In this document: positions 16,172 to 23,677 of the stretch, piece by piece
How the letters are laid out: each line of letters begins with the position of its first letter
How positions within the stretch are numbered: position 1 is the first letter of the stretch
Notes under the pieces: model-generated
What the model was told of the DNA's origin: nothing
Databases searched by the model: none
The model's input: the letters and a program-made list of their open reading frames with translations, nothing else
NCBI RefSeq assembly: GCF_007483665.1
Contig: NZ_VIQO01000027.1
Location: forward strand, 124,001 to 188,000
DNA length: 64,000 nucleotides
DNA from: Catellatospora sichuanensis
Lineage (GTDB): Bacteria > Actinomycetota > Actinomycetes > Mycobacteriales > Micromonosporaceae
Reading direction: 5' to 3'
Position numbers and translations under genes: made by a program

Positions 16172-18121
16172 ATGAGCATGTTCGGTGGCGGGTTCGGCGG
16201 GCCGGGTGGGGGACCGGGCAGCGGCCCGATGGGCGGGCTCAGCGCGGTCGGGGCGGGCCGCGGGGCCCGGCGCACCGGTGACACGCTGCCGTTCGCCGGG
16301 GTGCCGGACGAGCTCGCCGCGGGGGTGCGCCGCCTGGAGGAGGGCGAGCCCGACCACGGGCTCCCGGCGGACCGGTTCGGGCACCGGCCCGCGGTCGGGA
16401 CCACGCTGAGCCTGCTGTCGCTGCTGACCCGCCGCCGCGGGGTGTTCGCGGCGGCGTGCCTGACCATCCTGGCCGAGACGCTGCTGCTGCAGGCGGGGCC
16501 GTTCCTCGTGCAGATCGGCATCGACCGCGGCATTGTCGCGCGCGACCTGCCGGTGCTGCTGTGGTCGGCGGGCGTGTTCACGGCCGCGGTGCTGGCCGGT
16601 TGGGTCACCACGACCGCGCGCATGCGCCAGACCGGCGCGCTGGCCGCCGACGCCATGCGCGACCTGCGGGTACGCGTTTTCACACATCTGCAGCGGCTGT
16701 CCATGGACTACTACACCGAGGAGAAGGCCGGGGTCATCATGACCCGGATGTCGTCGGACATCGAGTCGCTCCAGCAGTTGCTGCAGGAGGGCCTGGCCCA
16801 GTTCGCGGTGCAGGGGCTGACCATGGTCGTGGTGACCGCGGTGCTGTTCCACTACGACGCCGGGCTGGCCGCGGTCACGCTGCTGCTGGTGGTCCCGCTG
16901 CTGTTCGCGGCGTCGGTGTGGTTCCGGCGGGCTTCCGACGTCGGGTACGCCCGCCAGCGCGACGCCATCGCGGCGATGTTCACCGACCTGGCCGAAAGCC
17001 TGCACGGCGTGCGCGTGGTGACCGCGTACCACCGCGAGGACCGCAACATCGCCCAGCACCGTACGGTGGTCGGCCGCTATCGCGACGCGAACGACTTCAC
17101 CGGCCACATCAGCGCGATCTACGGCCCCGGCACCTCGGTCATCGGCCTGGTCGGCATGGCGCTGCTGCTGCTGATCGGCGGACGGATGGTGCTGCGCGGC
17201 GAGCTGAGCATCGGCGAACTGACCGCGTTCGTGCTCTACCTCAACGCGTTCTTCGCCCCGGTGCAGCAGCTGGTGCAGCTGTACACGAACTACCAGCAGA
17301 GCCGGGCCGCGGTGGCTAAGCTGCGTGCGCTGCTGGGGCAGGCGCCGACGGTGCGCGAGCGCGCCGACCCGGTCGAGCTGCCGCCGGTGGTGGGCGGGAT
17401 CGTGTTCGAGCGGGTCGTGTTCGGGTACGACCCGGCGCGGCCGGTGCTGCGCGGGGTGGACCTGCGCATCGAACCGGGCGAGACGATCGCCTGCGTCGGG
17501 CCGACCGGGGCGGGCAAGTCGACGCTGGCCAAACTGGTCACCCGGCTGCACGACCCGGACTCCGGCCGGGTCCTGATCGACGGTCATGACCTGCGCGACG
17601 TCAGCCTGGTCTCGCTGCGCCGCCAGATCGGGGTGGTGCCGCAGGAGCCGTTCATGTTCGCGGGGTCGATCCGCGACAACGTGGCGTTCGCGCGGCCGGA
17701 GGCGAGCGAGGCCGAGATCTGGGCGGCCGTCGACGCGGTCGGCCTGCGCGACCTGGTCGAGCGGACCGATGCCGGGCTGGACGCGACGCTGCACGAGCGC
17801 GGGCAGTCGGTGTCGTCGGGGCAGCGGCAGCTGCTGGCCCTGGCCCGCGCGTTCCTGGCCCAGCCCCGGGTGGTGGTGCTGGACGAGGCGACCTCCAACC
17901 TGGACCTGCGCTCGGAGCTGCGCGTGGAGCAGGCCCTGGACCGGCTGCTGGAGGGGCGTACCGCGCTGCTCATCGCGCACCGGCTGTCCACCGCGATGCG
18001 GGCCGACCGGATCGTGGTGCTCGACGAGTCGGGTGTCGTCGAGATCGGATCGCACGCCGAGCTGCTGGCCGCCGAGGGCCGCTACGCGGACATGTTCGCG
18101 ACCTGGTCCCGGCACCATTGA
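16172..18121 (+). CDS. Heterodimeric ABC exporter, subunit 2 (degenerate signature)
   Basis: A 649-residue half transporter with a Gly-rich N-terminus (FGGGFGGPGGGPGSGPMGG) absent from subunit 1, then a transmembrane domain (about 80-380) and a nucleotide-binding domain (about 405-645). Walker A GPTGAGKST, Walker B VVVLDEATSNLD with the catalytic Glu, H-loop LIAHRLST. The signature reads VSSGQRQLL rather than LSGGQ. In the dimer this altered signature faces the Asp-containing Walker B of subunit 1, so both changes fall in the same degenerate site and the other site stays canonical. GGAGCGGGC precedes the ATG. Confidence 0.93.
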   Translation: MSMFGGGFGGPGGGPGSGPMGGLSAVGAGRGARRTGDTLPFAGVPDELAAGVRRLEEGEPDHGLPADRFGHRPAVGTTLSLLSLLTRRRGVFAAACLTILAETLLLQAGPFLVQIGIDRGIVARDLPVLLWSAGVFTAAVLAGWVTTTARMRQTGALAADAMRDLRVRVFTHLQRLSMDYYTEEKAGVIMTRMSSDIESLQQLLQEGLAQFAVQGLTMVVVTAVLFHYDAGLAAVTLLLVVPLLFAASVWFRRASDVGYARQRDAIAAMFTDLAESLHGVRVVTAYHREDRNIAQHRTVVGRYRDANDFTGHISAIYGPGTSVIGLVGMALLLLIGGRMVLRGELSIGELTAFVLYLNAFFAPVQQLVQLYTNYQQSRAAVAKLRALLGQAPTVRERADPVELPPVVGGIVFERVVFGYDPARPVLRGVDLRIEPGETIACVGPTGAGKSTLAKLVTRLHDPDSGRVLIDGHDLRDVSLVSLRRQIGVVPQEPFMFAGSIRDNVAFARPEASEAEIWAAVDAVGLRDLVERTDAGLDATLHERGQSVSSGQRQLLALARAFLAQPRVVVLDEATSNLDLRSELRVEQALDRLLEGRTALLIAHRLSTAMRADRIVVLDESGVVEIGSHAELLAAEGRYADMFATWSRHH

Positions 18122-18128
18122 GATAAAG

Positions 18129-18145
18129 CCTATAATTCCCATAGG
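18129..18145. promoter_or_regulatory. Shared sulfur-regulon motif, site C
   Basis: CCTATAATTCCCATAGG is an inverted repeat (CCTAT/ATAGG, spacing 7). It lies just upstream of a possible -35 (GTGACT, 18151-18156), 17 bases before the -10 TAGCGT (18174-18179). The centre is about 48 bases before the predicted transcript start at 18186, a typical activator position. The same CTAT-N7-ATAGGA arrangement occurs at site B. Confidence 0.6.
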
Positions 18146-18185
18146 AGATAGTGACTTGGCGGCTTCGCGCTGCTAGCGTCGGGGC

Positions 18186-18212
18186 ATGAGCGCGAAGCGA
18201 TGTCGGCGGTGA
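18186..18212 (+). CDS. Candidate cysteine leader peptide MSAKRCRR
   Basis: A nine-codon ORF (eight residues and TGA) starts 6 bases after the -10 hexamer TAGCGT, so the mRNA would start at its ATG (leaderless). It has a single TGT cysteine codon three codons before the stop, as in the metN leader. A hairpin (18208-18226) overlaps its stop codon, and the flavin reductase start follows 41 bases later. Layout matches cysteine-responsive attenuators of actinobacteria; the peptide itself is too short to prove. Confidence 0.5.
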   Translation: MSAKRCRR

Positions 18213-18226
18213 CGCCCCCCGTCACC
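18208..18226 (+). promoter_or_regulatory. Attenuator-like hairpin over leader stop
   Basis: GGTGACG (18208-18214) pairs perfectly with CGTCACC (18220-18226) around CCCCC. A second GTCACC (18227-18232) could replace the 3' arm. The 5' arm includes the leader's last codons and stop, so a ribosome waiting at the TGT codon (18201-18203) would change folding. Confidence 0.45.
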
Positions 18227-18253
18227 GTCACCTGCGCCCCGAGAGGCACCCCC

Positions 18254-18796
18254 ATGACGCTCACCGCCCTGCCACCGACCGCCTCCGCTGACGACCTGCC
18301 CGACCACGCTGTCACCGGCATCGAACTGCACCGCCATCTCGGCCTGCTGCGCCGGCACGCCACCACGGTCACCGTGGTGACCGCGCCGGGTCAGGCCGGC
18401 GGCCCGCCGGTCGGGTTCACCGCGACCTCGTTCACCTCGGTGTCCCTGCGGCCGCAACTCGTCTCGTTCTGCCTCGACCGCGACTCGACGAGCTGGCCCG
18501 CCGTCGCGCGGACCCGGCACGTCGCCATCCACCTGCTGGCCGAGGGGCAGCAGGAGGTCGCCCGGATCTTCGCCACCCGCGGCGTCGACCGCTTCGCCGA
18601 CACGAGCCTGTGGCGACAGGGTCCCTACGGGCTGCCGCTGCTGCACGGGGCGCTCGCCGTGCTGACCTGCGAGGTCGTGCAGCGCATCCCGGCCGGTGAC
18701 CACACGATCGTGCTGGGCCGCCCGGTCGGCGCCGAGCACCGCGACGGTGAGCCGCTGCTGTACCACATGGGCGGCTACGCCAGCCTGGCTCGCTGA
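18254..18796 (+). CDS. Flavin reductase family protein (split-barrel FMN-binding)
   Basis: A 180-residue flavin reductase-like domain: LGLLRRHATTVTVVTAPG, GFTATSFTSVSLRPQLVSFCLD and HVAIHLLAEGQQEVARIFA are the family landmarks, and DHTIVLGRPVGAEHRDGEPLLYHMGGY closes the barrel. These enzymes make free FMNH2 or FADH2 for two-component monooxygenases. With site C, a cysteine leader upstream and the SsuABC operon nearby, it is probably a second reductase for sulfonate monooxygenation. GAGAGGCACC precedes the ATG. Confidence 0.9.
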   Translation: MTLTALPPTASADDLPDHAVTGIELHRHLGLLRRHATTVTVVTAPGQAGGPPVGFTATSFTSVSLRPQLVSFCLDRDSTSWPAVARTRHVAIHLLAEGQQEVARIFATRGVDRFADTSLWRQGPYGLPLLHGALAVLTCEVVQRIPAGDHTIVLGRPVGAEHRDGEPLLYHMGGYASLAR

Positions 18797-18807
18797 CCGG
18801 CACGACC

Positions 18808-18839
18808 GGCCCCTGTCGCGGGTGGACGCGGCAGGGGCC
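18808..18839 (+). terminator. Hairpin after flavin reductase
   Basis: GGCCCCTG (18808-18815) pairs with CAGGGGCC (18832-18839) and CGCG with CGCG inside. It starts 12 bases after the reductase stop and 17 bases before the tRNA-like gene. It may terminate or act as a processing site. Confidence 0.5.
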
Positions 18840-18856
18840 TAAACTCCCGCAGGAAC

Positions 18857-18929
18857 GGGGCCGTAGCGCAGAAGTCGTCGCGCCCGCCTGCACAGCGGGA
18901 GGACGCCGGTGCAAATCCGGCCGGCCCCA
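18857..18929 (+). tRNA. Atypical tRNA-Cys-like gene (anticodon GCA)
   Basis: A 73-base cloverleaf can be drawn. The acceptor stem is GGGGCCG/CGGCCCC (seven pairs) and the anticodon stem CCCGC/GCGGG with loop CTGCACA, anticodon GCA at 18890-18892. The variable loop is AGGAC and the T-stem GCCGG/CCGGC with loop TGCAAAT. Deviations are notable: the T-loop has G at position 55 instead of T, the D-loop (AGAAGTCG) lacks the G18-G19 pair, and the D-stem closes with a C/T mismatch. The discriminator base is A, whereas cysteinyl-tRNA synthetase strongly prefers U73. CCA is not encoded. It lies among sulfur genes and may be a regulatory or specialised tRNA, or a decaying one. Confidence 0.6.
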
Positions 18930-18986
18930 CGACCTCGTCACACCGCGCCGGGCGGGCGCCGCGAGTGGTGCACGGGCACGACCTGG

Positions 18987-19706
18987 TCACGCCACGACGC
19001 CCAGCCTCCCCAGCAGGTGGCGGCGCAGCGTGCCGAAGGCCGGGTCGTCGGGCGTACGCGGGTGCGCCAGCGGGACCGGGGCGTCCTCGACGAGTCGGCC
19101 GCCCTCCAGCACCAGGGTGCGGTCGGCCAGCAGCAGCGCCTCGTCCACGTCGTGCGTGACCAGCAGCGCCGCGAAGCCGTGCAGTTCGCGCAGCCGGCTG
19201 AACAGCTGCTGCATGCGCAGCCGGGTCAGCGCGTCCAGCGCGCCGAACGGCTCGTCGAGCAGCAGCAGTTCGGGTTCGCGTACCAGCGCGCGGGCGACCG
19301 CGACACGCTGCGCCTGCCCGCCGGACAGCTCCGCTGGCCAGGCGGTGTCGCGGTCGGGCAGGCCGACCTCTGCCAGCGCCGCCCGTGCCCGGGCGCGAAC
19401 GTCCGGCCCGGACAGCCCGAGCGAAACGTTGTCGATGACCCGCTTCCACGGCAGCAGCCGGTGCTCCTGAAACACCACGGCCTGGTGGGGTGGCCGCCGC
19501 ACGGCCCCGGTGGCGTCCGGGTCGAGCCCGGCGAGGATGCGCAGCAGCGTGCTCTTGCCCGACCCGCTGCCGCCGAGCAGCGCGACGACCTCGCCGGGCG
19601 CGATGTTCAGGTCGACGCCGTCGAGCACGAGTGCGGCGCCGAACGAGCGCCGCACGCCGCCGGCGGTCAGCACCGGCCTCAGGTCGCCTTTAGTCCGCGT
19701 CGCCAC
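18987..19706 (-). CDS. ssuB: Sulfonate ABC transporter ATPase
   Basis: A 239-residue ATPase of the SsuB/TauB/NrtD group. Walker A GGSGSGKST, Q-loop VFQEHRLLPWKRV (the LLPW motif is typical of nitrate/sulfonate/taurine importers), signature LSGGQAQRVAVARAL, Walker B LLLLDEPFGALDALTR, switch VTHDVDEA. It is the last gene of the operon and its start overlaps the permease gene by 28 bases. It powers uptake of aliphatic sulfonates or related organosulfur compounds. Confidence 0.92.
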   Translation of the reverse strand: MATRTKGDLRPVLTAGGVRRSFGAALVLDGVDLNIAPGEVVALLGGSGSGKSTLLRILAGLDPDATGAVRRPPHQAVVFQEHRLLPWKRVIDNVSLGLSGPDVRARARAALAEVGLPDRDTAWPAELSGGQAQRVAVARALVREPELLLLDEPFGALDALTRLRMQQLFSRLRELHGFAALLVTHDVDEALLLADRTLVLEGGRLVEDAPVPLAHPRTPDDPAFGTLRRHLLGRLGVVA

Positions 19707-20533
19707 GACAGCGTCCTCCTCTCCGCGAGCCGCAACAACAGGTCCGACAGCAGGCCGAGCAGCGCGTACACCAGCAGCCCGAGCAGCACCACGTCGGTCT
19801 GGGCGAACTCGCGCGCCTCCATCATCAGGAAGCCGATGCCGGTCTGCGCGTTGACCTGCTCGCCGACGACCAGGCTGAGCCAGGCCGCGCCGATGGCCAG
19901 GCGCAGGCCGAGCAGCAGGGAGGGCAGCGCGCCGGGCAGCACCACGTGCCGCAGCCGGGCGAGCTGGCCGAGTCCGCAGGTGCGGGCGGCTTCGACGAGG
20001 CGCTCGTCGATGTCGCGGATACCGGCGTAGGTGTTGAAGTAGATCGGGAAGAACGCGCCCAGTGCGACCAGCGTGATCTTCAGCTCCTCGCCGATGCCGA
20101 CCCAGATGATCAGCAGCGGCACCAGGCCCAGGTGCGGCAGCATCCGGGCCATCTGCACGGGCGGGTCGACCAGGTCGTCGCCGAGGCGCAGCAGGCCCGC
20201 GACCGCGCCCAGCAGCAGGGCCAGCCCGCCGCCGAGGGCCAGCCCGATCGCGGCGCGCTGCAGTGAGTCCAGCAGGTGCACGGCGAGCGTGCCCTCGGCG
20301 GCCAGTCGCCAGCCGGTGCTCAGTACCTCGCTGGGCGCGGGCAGCTTCTCCGGTGGCAGCAGCCCGGTCCGCGCGGCGGCTTCCCAGGCGGCCACCAGCA
20401 CGATCGGGCTCACGATGCGCAGTGTGCGGCGCCCATGGCGCGGCCGCGCGGCCAGGCCTGGTGCGGCTGTCGCGGGGTCGGCCGGGGTGGCGCGGACGGC
20501 GGCGGGCGCCGCCGTCCGCGGTGCGGCTGTCAT
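19679..20533 (-). CDS. ssuC: Sulfonate ABC transporter permease
   Basis: A 284-residue permease of the SsuC/TauC family. After a Pro/Ala-rich cytoplasmic N-terminus of about 35 residues there are about six membrane segments. The cytoplasmic coupling loop is VEAARTCGLGQLARLRHVVLPG, with the EAA-type Gly. The 'WLSLVVGEQVNAQTGIGFLMM' region is strongly conserved in this family. It overlaps ssuA by 4 bases and ssuB by 28 bases. Confidence 0.92.
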   Translation of the reverse strand: MTAAPRTAAPAAVRATPADPATAAPGLAARPRHGRRTLRIVSPIVLVAAWEAAARTGLLPPEKLPAPSEVLSTGWRLAAEGTLAVHLLDSLQRAAIGLALGGGLALLLGAVAGLLRLGDDLVDPPVQMARMLPHLGLVPLLIIWVGIGEELKITLVALGAFFPIYFNTYAGIRDIDERLVEAARTCGLGQLARLRHVVLPGALPSLLLGLRLAIGAAWLSLVVGEQVNAQTGIGFLMMEAREFAQTDVVLLGLLVYALLGLLSDLLLRLAERRTLSWRRGLKAT

Positions 20534-21495
20534 CGCAGCGACTCGTTGAAGCGGCCGTCGATGCGGGATTTGATGTCGATCTTCTCGGGGATCAGCTGGA
20601 GCGCGGCGAAGCCGTCGGCGATGGCCTGCAGTTCGTCGCCGATCTCCGGCGTGATCGCGGCGAGCGGCTGGGCGCTGCGCTCCAGCGCGCGGGTGGTGAC
20701 GTCGAGCGGGATCTTCAGCTCCGGGGCGAGCACCGCCGCGCGTTCGGCCGGGTGGGCGATGCCCCAGTCGGTCACCGTCCGGTACTGCTTCAGGAACTCC
20801 GCGAGCTGGTCGGTCTTCTGCTCGAGTGCGGTCGGGTCGACGAGCAGGTATTCGCGGTTGCTCGCCAGCCCGGTGGCGTCCTCCAGCACGACCACGCCGG
20901 GCTGCTCGGCCAGGGCGAAGTAGGGGTCCCAGATGATCCAGGCGTCGACCTGGTCGCCGTCGAAGGCCGGTCGTGCCTCGGCGGGCTTGAGGTACTTGAC
21001 GTCGATGTCGGTGATCTTGAGCTGGTACTTCTCCAGCAGCTTCACCAGCAGCCAGTTGACGTTGGAGCCCTTGTTCAGGGCGACCTTCATGCCCTTGAGG
21101 TCGGCGAAGGTCTTGAACCCCTTGGCCTGCTTGACCAGCACGGCCTCGCCCTTGGGCACCGGCGCGGAGGTGCCGATGATCTTGAAGTCGATCTTTCCGG
21201 CCGCAGCGAAGATCGGCGGGGCCTCGCCGGTCTGTCCGATGTCGATCGCCCTGCCCTTGAGGCCTTCGGTGAGCGCGGGCCCGCTCTCGAACAGCGACCA
21301 GGTGGCCTTGGGGTCGGCGGCGTTGCGTGCCTTGACCAGGCTGAGCCCGCCGAAGCGCTGGTAGCCGATGCGCAGCGGCTGCCCGGCCGCGGCCGGTTCG
21401 TCGCCGCCGCAGGCGGACAGCAGGGTCGCGGACAGCGGTGCCGCCGCGAGCGCGGCCAGTAGCGTGCGGCGGGAAAGTCCAGGCTGAGCCTGCAT
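20530..21495 (-). CDS. ssuA: Sulfonate-binding lipoprotein
   Basis: A 321-residue periplasmic-type binding protein (SsuA/THI5-like, NMT1). The signal peptide has a twin-arginine-like SRRTLLAAL followed by the lipobox LLSAC (C29), so it may be a Tat-exported lipoprotein. Landmarks: LRIGYQRFGGLSLVKARN, KIDFKIIGTSAPVPKGEAVL, ALNKGSNVNWLLVKLLEKY and DAWIIWDPYFALAEQ. The ATG at 21495 follows AGGAGATCCC; the frame runs further upstream without a signal-like sequence. First gene of ssuACB, downstream of site B. Confidence 0.93.
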   Translation of the reverse strand: MQAQPGLSRRTLLAALAAAPLSATLLSACGGDEPAAAGQPLRIGYQRFGGLSLVKARNAADPKATWSLFESGPALTEGLKGRAIDIGQTGEAPPIFAAAGKIDFKIIGTSAPVPKGEAVLVKQAKGFKTFADLKGMKVALNKGSNVNWLLVKLLEKYQLKITDIDVKYLKPAEARPAFDGDQVDAWIIWDPYFALAEQPGVVVLEDATGLASNREYLLVDPTALEQKTDQLAEFLKQYRTVTDWGIAHPAERAAVLAPELKIPLDVTTRALERSAQPLAAITPEIGDELQAIADGFAALQLIPEKIDIKSRIDGRFNESLR

Positions 21496-21598
21496 GAGGG
21501 ATCTCCTGAAGGGTCGGAGCGAAGTCTCGTCACCGATGACGGGGGAGCGTGCCCGGTCGTGTGGAATGCCGTGACAGCCCACACGCGGTGGAGAAAGG

Positions 21599-21628
21599 CT
21601 ATCAACCCCATAGGATTTATGGGAATAG
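21599..21628. promoter_or_regulatory. Shared sulfur-regulon motif, site B
   Basis: A compound dyad: CTATCAACCCCATAG (21599-21613), CCCATAGGATTTATGGG (21607-21623, perfect 6-base arms) and an outer CTAT/ATAG pair reaching 21628. It lies about 105 bases before the ssuA ATG. It shares CTAT-N7-ATAGGA with site C and 20 of 28 positions with site A. Confidence 0.65.
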
Positions 21629-21670
21629 CGTCTGACCTGGAACGCGGTCATAGACCCATGCTCACACAGG

Positions 21671-21710
21671 CAGAGGGCCGTTCCTGTCCGGAGACAGGAA
21701 CGGCCCTCTG
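21671..21710 (-). terminator. Terminator of the DEAD-box helicase gene
   Basis: CAGAGGGCCGTTCCTGTC (21671-21688) and its exact complement (21693-21710) form an 18-base perfect stem with a CGGA loop, 18 bases after the helicase stop. It insulates the ssu promoter. Confidence 0.85.
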
Positions 21711-21728
21711 GCGGATGTCGGGTGGTGC

Positions 21729-23444
21729 TTACCAGCGCTGGCGGCGCGGTGCCGCCTCCCGGTCGCGGTCGCGGCGGGCACTGACCCGCTTGCCCTTGAT
21801 CGTCGCGGTGCGCAGCGCCTGGATGACGTCGTCAGCCGCCTCCGCCGGGACCTCGACCAGCGAGAACCGGTCGGCGATCTCGATCGCACCGATGTCGCGC
21901 CCCGGCAGACCGGCCTCGCCGGCGATCGCACCCACCAGGTCCTGCGGGCGTACGCCGTTGCGCCGCCCGAGTCCGATGAAGAGCTTGACCGCGCCGGCCG
22001 CGGGACCGCGTGAACCGCCGCGGCGCCCGTCAGCCTGGCCGGGTCGTTCGCGGCGCTCGGCGGGCTCGGCGATGTCGGGGATCACCTCGTCATCGGGGGC
22101 GTTGCCCATCGCCTCGTGTGCCACCTTCACCGCGGCCAGCGCGACCTCGACGATGTCGTACTCGTCGGCCAGGCTCTCCACGACGACCCGGAACCGGTCC
22201 AGGTCGTCCTCGAGCAGGCTCTCGTGCACCGCCGCCCGGGTCATCTCCAGCCGCCGGGCGTGCAGGTCGGCGACGCTGGGGATCTTCTCCATGGTGATGC
22301 GCTGCCGGGTGACCCGCTCGATCGCCTTGAGCATGCGGTGCTCGCGCGGCTCGGCGAGGGTCACCGCGACGCCTTCGCGCCCGGCGCGGCCGACCCGGCC
22401 GATCCGGTGCACGTACGCCTCGGGGGCGGACGGCACGTCGTAGTTGATCACGTGGGTGAGCTGTTCGATGTCCAGGCCGCGGGCGGCCACGTCGGTGGCG
22501 ACCAGCAGGTCGGCGGTGCCGGCGCGCAGCCGCCCCATCACCCGGTCGCGCTGCTCCTGGCTCATGCCGCCGTGCAGCGCCTCGGCCCGGTAGCCGCGGC
22601 CGTTCATCGTCTCGGTGAGCTGGTCGACCTCTTCGCGGGTGCGGCAGAACACGATCGCGGCGGTGGGCGCCTCGACGTCGAGCACGCGGCCGAGCGCGGC
22701 CGGCTTGTGCGCGCGGGCCACCACGTACGCGCTCTGGCGGACCTTCGGCGACTCGCCCGGGGCCTGCGTGGCCCGGCCCATCTGGATCCGCGCCGCGTCG
22801 CGCAGGTAGCGCTTGACCAGGCCCTCCACCCGAGACGGCATGGTGGCCGAGAACAGCACGGTCTGCCGGCTGTCCGGCGTCTCCTGCAGGATCGCCTCGA
22901 TGTCCTCGGCGAAGCCCATGTCGAGCATCTCGTCGGCCTCGTCGAGCACGACGGTGCGCAGGTTGGCCAGCTGCAGCGTGCCGCGGCCGATGTGGTCCAG
23001 CGCGCGGCCGGGCGTGGCCACCACGACGTCGACGCCGCGCCGCAGCGTCTGCAGCTGGCGGCCGATGGGCTGCCCGCCGTAGATCGGCAGCACTCGCACG
23101 CCGAGGTCGCGGCCGTAGCGGTGGACCGCCTCGGAGACCTGCACGGCCAGCTCACGGGTGGGCACGAGGATGAGGGCCGTGGGGTCGACGCTGGTGCGGC
23201 CGTCGGCGCTGTCGGCCCAGTGCTGCAGCACCGGCAGGGCGAACGCGGCGGTCTTGCCGGTGCCGGTGGCGGCCTGCCCGAGCAGGTCCCGGCCTGCCAG
23301 CAGCGGGCCGATCGCCTCGCGCTGGATCGGCGTCGGCTCCTCGTAGCCCAGCGCCGAGAGCGCCTTCGTCAACTCTGGCCGCAGGCCGAGATCGGCGAAG
23401 GTGATGGTCTCCTCGGACGCGGCCGCTGAGGGCTCCTGGCTCAA
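21729..23444 (-). CDS. deaD: DEAD-box ATP-dependent RNA helicase
   Basis: About 571 residues from the TTG at 23444. RecA domain 1 (about 15-215): Q motif FADLGLRPELTKALSALGYEEPTPIQ, motif I ATGTGKT, motif II VLDEADEML, motif III SATMP. Domain 2 (about 230-375): ALHGGMSQEQRDRV, VATDVAARGLDI, HRIGRVGRAG. The C-terminal third contains a DbpA/CsdA-type RNA-binding domain (VKLFIGLGRRNGVRPQDLVG) and a basic tail. It unwinds structured RNA in ribosome assembly or mRNA decay. TTG with AAGGCGGA was preferred; an ATG at 23477, just after a -10-like TAGCGT, would give a near-leaderless form 11 residues longer. Confidence 0.93.
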   Translation of the reverse strand: MSQEPSAAASEETITFADLGLRPELTKALSALGYEEPTPIQREAIGPLLAGRDLLGQAATGTGKTAAFALPVLQHWADSADGRTSVDPTALILVPTRELAVQVSEAVHRYGRDLGVRVLPIYGGQPIGRQLQTLRRGVDVVVATPGRALDHIGRGTLQLANLRTVVLDEADEMLDMGFAEDIEAILQETPDSRQTVLFSATMPSRVEGLVKRYLRDAARIQMGRATQAPGESPKVRQSAYVVARAHKPAALGRVLDVEAPTAAIVFCRTREEVDQLTETMNGRGYRAEALHGGMSQEQRDRVMGRLRAGTADLLVATDVAARGLDIEQLTHVINYDVPSAPEAYVHRIGRVGRAGREGVAVTLAEPREHRMLKAIERVTRQRITMEKIPSVADLHARRLEMTRAAVHESLLEDDLDRFRVVVESLADEYDIVEVALAAVKVAHEAMGNAPDDEVIPDIAEPAERRERPGQADGRRGGSRGPAAGAVKLFIGLGRRNGVRPQDLVGAIAGEAGLPGRDIGAIEIADRFSLVEVPAEAADDVIQALRTATIKGKRVSARRDRDREAAPRRQRW

Positions 23445-23677
23445 TGTTCCGCCTTCTGCTCGACAATTCCGGGTCATCGGTACGCTACCCGGGCAGAACT
23501 GCCACCCTGGACGGTACCCTGCGATCGTGCCCTCGCGGGCGTGTGCTGCGCAGATCGCCCCATCGAGCCGTCGTGTCGCGTTCCGGCGGCCCGCGGATGA
23601 CCGAAACCTCGGCTGAACTGGCACTGCTCAGGCGGCGAGCAGCGCGACAGCCGGGCCGACCGGCTGCCGAAGCCCGC

